Shown here one piece after another: positions 61,983-64,000 of a stretch of 64,000 nt of DNA (positions are counted from its first letter, which is position 1; each line of letters begins with the position of its first letter). The notes beneath the pieces were generated by a model that was not told the DNA's origin, did not search any database, and was given only the letters and a program-made list of their open reading frames with translations. Origin of the DNA: Aquibium sp. A9E412. Lineage in GTDB: Bacteria > Pseudomonadota > Alphaproteobacteria > Rhizobiales > Rhizobiaceae. The DNA lies in contig NZ_JAOAOP010000006.1 in NCBI RefSeq assembly GCF_030398335.1, positions 45,675 through 109,674 of the forward strand. The letters are read 5' to 3'. The translations under genes and the position numbers were made by a program.

Positions 61983-62959
61983 ATCCGCCCCTCCGCGACG
62001 GCATGGCAGGCTGCGGGATGGCGCCGGTGCGCGACGAGCCGCGGCTTCTCGCGGTCGCAGCGCGCGAAGCGGTGGGCGCAGCGCTCGGCGAAGGCGCAAC
62101 TGTCGCCGAGCAGGTGCAGCGGCGGCACGACGCCGGGAATCTCCTCCAGCCGGCCGGCGGCGTCGTCCTTGCCGAGGGCGGGAATGCAGGCGATCAGGCC
62201 GCTGGTGTAGGGGTGCTGCGGGTGATCGAGGACGTCGTCGGCCGTCCCCTCCTCGATGACGCGCCCGGCATACATCACCGCCACCCGGTCGGCCATCTCG
62301 GCGATGGCCCCCATGTCGTGCGTGATCAGGATGATGGCGGCGCCGAAGTCGCGCTGGATCTCGTTGAGCAGGTCGAAGATCTGCGCCTGCACGGTGACGT
62401 CGAGCGCGGTCGTCGGCTCGTCGGCGATCAGCACCTTGGGCCGGCAGCTCACCGCCATGGCGATCATGACGCGCTGGCGCATGCCGCCGGACAGCTGGTG
62501 CGGGTAGTCGGACGCGCGCTGCCCGGGCGAGGGGATGCCGACGCGCTCGAGCAGGGCGACCGCCTCGCGCAGCGCTTCGTCGCGGCCGACCTTCTGATGC
62601 AGCATGATCGCCTCGGCGATCTGCGCGCCGACCGTGAAGACCGGATTGAGCGAGGTCATCGGCTCCTGGAAGATCATCGCCGCCTCGGCGCCGCGCAGGG
62701 CGCGCAGGCGGGCCGGGGCGGCGCCGACCAGCTCCTCTCCGGCGAGCCGGATCGAGCCGCCGGCGATGCGGCCGGGCGGCGACGGGATCAGCCCCACCAC
62801 CGACAGCGCAGTGATCGACTTGCCGCAGCCCGATTCGCCGACCACGCCGAGCGTCTCGCCGGCCGCCACGTGCAGCGATACCGAATCGAGCGCGGTGACC
62901 GGACCGTGCCGCGTGTCGAAGGTGACCTTCAGGTCGTCGATTTCCAGAAGCGCGCTCAT
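61979..62959 (-). CDS. Dipeptide/oligopeptide ABC transporter ATPase (DppD/OppD type)
   Basis: A 326-residue ATPase: Walker [25 protein letters not shown], signature LSGGMRQR, Walker [14 protein letters not shown]-loop [15 protein letters not shown], and a C-terminal [14 protein letters not shown]ys cluster typical of this class. Overlaps the permease gene upstream by four bases. Confidence 0.95.
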   Translation of the reverse strand: MSALLEIDDLKVTFDTRHGPVTALDSVSLHVAAGETLGVVGESGCGKSITALSVVGLIPSPPGRIAGGSIRLAGEELVGAAPARLRALRGAEAAMIFQEPMTSLNPVFTVGAQIAEAIMLHQKVGRDEALREAVALLERVGIPSPGQRASDYPHQLSGGMRQRVMIAMAVSCRPKVLIADEPTTALDVTVQAQIFDLLNEIQRDFGAAIILITHDMGAIAEMADRVAVMYAGRVIEEGTADDVLDHPQHPYTSGLIACIPALGKDDAAGRLEEIPGVVPPLHLLGDSCAFAERCAHRFARCDREKPRLVAHRRHPAACHAVAEGRI

Positions 62960-63825
62960 CGGCCTCTCAGTTTCGGGTTGAACGCGTCGTTGAGGCCGTC
63001 GCCGACGAGCGAGACGGCGAAGACGGTCAGGAAGATCATCAGGCCGGGAAAGGTGACCGGCCACCAGGCATCGAGGATGTACTGGCGGTTGGCGCCGATC
63101 ATCAGGCCCCAGGACATGGTGTTGGGATCGCCGAGGCCGAGGAAGGAGAGCCCCGCCTCGAACAGGATCGCCACGCCGACCGTCAGCGTGGCCGAGACGA
63201 TCAGCGGCGGCGCGGCGTTGGGCAGGATCACCTTCCAGATGATGCGCCCGTTGCGCGCACCGACGGCGCGTGCCGCCGTGACGTATTCGAGCTCGCGGAT
63301 CTTGAGGAACTCGGCGCGCGCCAGACGCGCCGTCTGCGGCCAGGAGACGATGCCGATGGCCAGCGCGATGGTGACCAGCGAGGGCGAGAACAGCGTGACC
63401 AGCACCATGGCGAACAGCAGCGCCGGCAGCACCTGGAAGAACTCGGTCAGCCGCATCAGCAGGTTGTCGACCCAGCCGCCGTAGTAGCCGGCGAAGGCGC
63501 CGAGCGTGATGCCGATCACCATGGTGATCGCGGCGGCCGCCGCGCCGATCGCCAGCGTCGGGCCGCCGCCGGTCATCAGCCCGGCGACGATGTCGCGGCC
63601 CAGATAGTCGGTGCCGAGCGGGAAGTCGGGCGTCACGCCGGGCGGCTCGTGCGGCGCCCAGACGATCTCGAAGGCGTCGCCGGCATAGACGAACTGGCCG
63701 TAGAGCGTCATCGCCACGATGGCGGTGAGGATGGCCAGGCCGATCAGCGCCGGCACGTTGCGGCTGAACATGCGCCAGGCCTCGCGCGCCGGGCTTTCGG
63801 CTTGCGGCGCCGTGCGGTCGGTCAT
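62956..63825 (-). CDS. Dipeptide/oligopeptide ABC transporter permease (DppC type)
   Basis: A 289-residue permease of the DppC class: [19 protein letters not shown] near residue 75, the EAA loop [24 protein letters not shown] and [19 protein letters not shown] near the end. ATG overlaps the stop of the upstream permease. Confidence 0.95.
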   Translation of the reverse strand: MTDRTAPQAESPAREAWRMFSRNVPALIGLAILTAIVAMTLYGQFVYAGDAFEIVWAPHEPPGVTPDFPLGTDYLGRDIVAGLMTGGGPTLAIGAAAAAITMVIGITLGAFAGYYGGWVDNLLMRLTEFFQVLPALLFAMVLVTLFSPSLVTIALAIGIVSWPQTARLARAEFLKIRELEYVTAARAVGARNGRIIWKVILPNAAPPLIVSATLTVGVAILFEAGLSFLGLGDPNTMSWGLMIGANRQYILDAWWPVTFPGLMIFLTVFAVSLVGDGLNDAFNPKLRGR

Positions 63826-64000
63826 GATTTTCCCCTCAGCCTCGGGTCGGCGAGGCGATAGCTCAGGTCGGTCAGCAGATTGGCGACGACCACCATCGCC
63901 GCGGCGAAGAACAGCACGCCCATCACCGTCGGATAGTCGCGCCGCAGGATGGAATCGAAGGCGAGCCGGCCCATGCCCGGCCAGTTGAACACCGTCTCGA
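63822..64000 (-). CDS. Dipeptide/oligopeptide ABC transporter permease (DppB type), partial
   Basis: Only the C-terminal 58 residues are inside the window: ETVFNWPGMGRLAFDSILRR, then DYPTVMGVLFFAAAMVVVAN and [18 protein letters not shown] before the stop. This is the conserved end of DppB permeases. The rest, and presumably a binding-protein gene, lie beyond position 64000. Confidence 0.93.
   Translation of the reverse strand, partial: ETVFNWPGMGRLAFDSILRRDYPTVMGVLFFAAAMVVVANLLTDLSYRLADPRLRGKS

Overview
The window is very GC-rich, densely coding DNA from an alphaproteobacterium, most likely a member of the Hyphomicrobiales (Rhizobiales). The evidence is the dnaG-rpoD macromolecular-synthesis pair, an MntR regulator with an MntR box, an NnrR-type denitrification locus, and at least six loci carrying a short intergenic palindrome built around GGCGAAGTGG-AAACCGGTTCGCC, a motif I know from intergenic repeats of rhizobial genomes. 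I saw no rRNA, tRNA, CRISPR array, phage module or insertion sequence.

Layout. 0-11 kb holds core genes: carB, two Rnk-like GreA/GreB-fold proteins, a D-amino acid dehydrogenase, dnaG and rpoD, closed by a bidirectional terminator and a convergent cupin gene. 11-13 kb has a Uma2-type nuclease-fold protein, a YjbQ protein and mntR. 13-20 kb is a copper and nitrite-reduction island: PCu(A)C copper chaperone, DUF2946 and DUF1858 proteins, a Crp/Fnr regulator of NnrR/Dnr type, pseudoazurin, NnrS, a DUF6455 protein, NirV and copper nitrite reductase NirK. Three TTG-N8-CAA palindromes mark probable NO-responsive promoters. 20-25 kb has an HSDL2-like SDR, an exact 63-bp triplicated repeat, pyrE, pyrC, an FKBP isomerase, an HlyU-family protein and a ketopantoate-reductase homologue. 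25.4-29.7 kb is a SitABCD-type manganese importer whose promoter is overlapped by a near-consensus MntR box, so mntR at 12.5 kb probably represses it. Both permeases end in winged-helix-like tails.

29.8-41.7 kb carries an amidohydrolase, a TRAP transporter preceded by two identical GTCCGGAC operators, a tandem alpha/beta hydrolase with unusual nucleophile elbows, a large secreted caspase-fold protein, an SMP-30 protein, a small secreted repeat protein and a DedA protein.

41.7-49.8 kb (minus strand) is the most unusual part. It is a gapless operon encoding only the membrane arm of a complex I-like machine (NuoA, H, J, K, L, M, N) plus one 347-residue protein that looks like a fused, cofactor-less NuoB/NuoD relic. 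No NADH module and no FeS subunit is present in the cluster.

50-61 kb has an aldo/keto reductase and then an apparent catabolic island: a divergent M20 N-carbamoyl-amino-acid-type hydrolase, a LysR regulator, an amidinotransferase/DDAH-fold enzyme, an Asp/Glu-racemase or maleate-isomerase-fold enzyme, creatininase and a four-gene BMP-type ABC importer. It looks built to import and degrade a creatinine-, guanidino- or ureido-type compound. 61-64 kb holds a divergent dipeptide/oligopeptide ABC transporter that runs off the window end.
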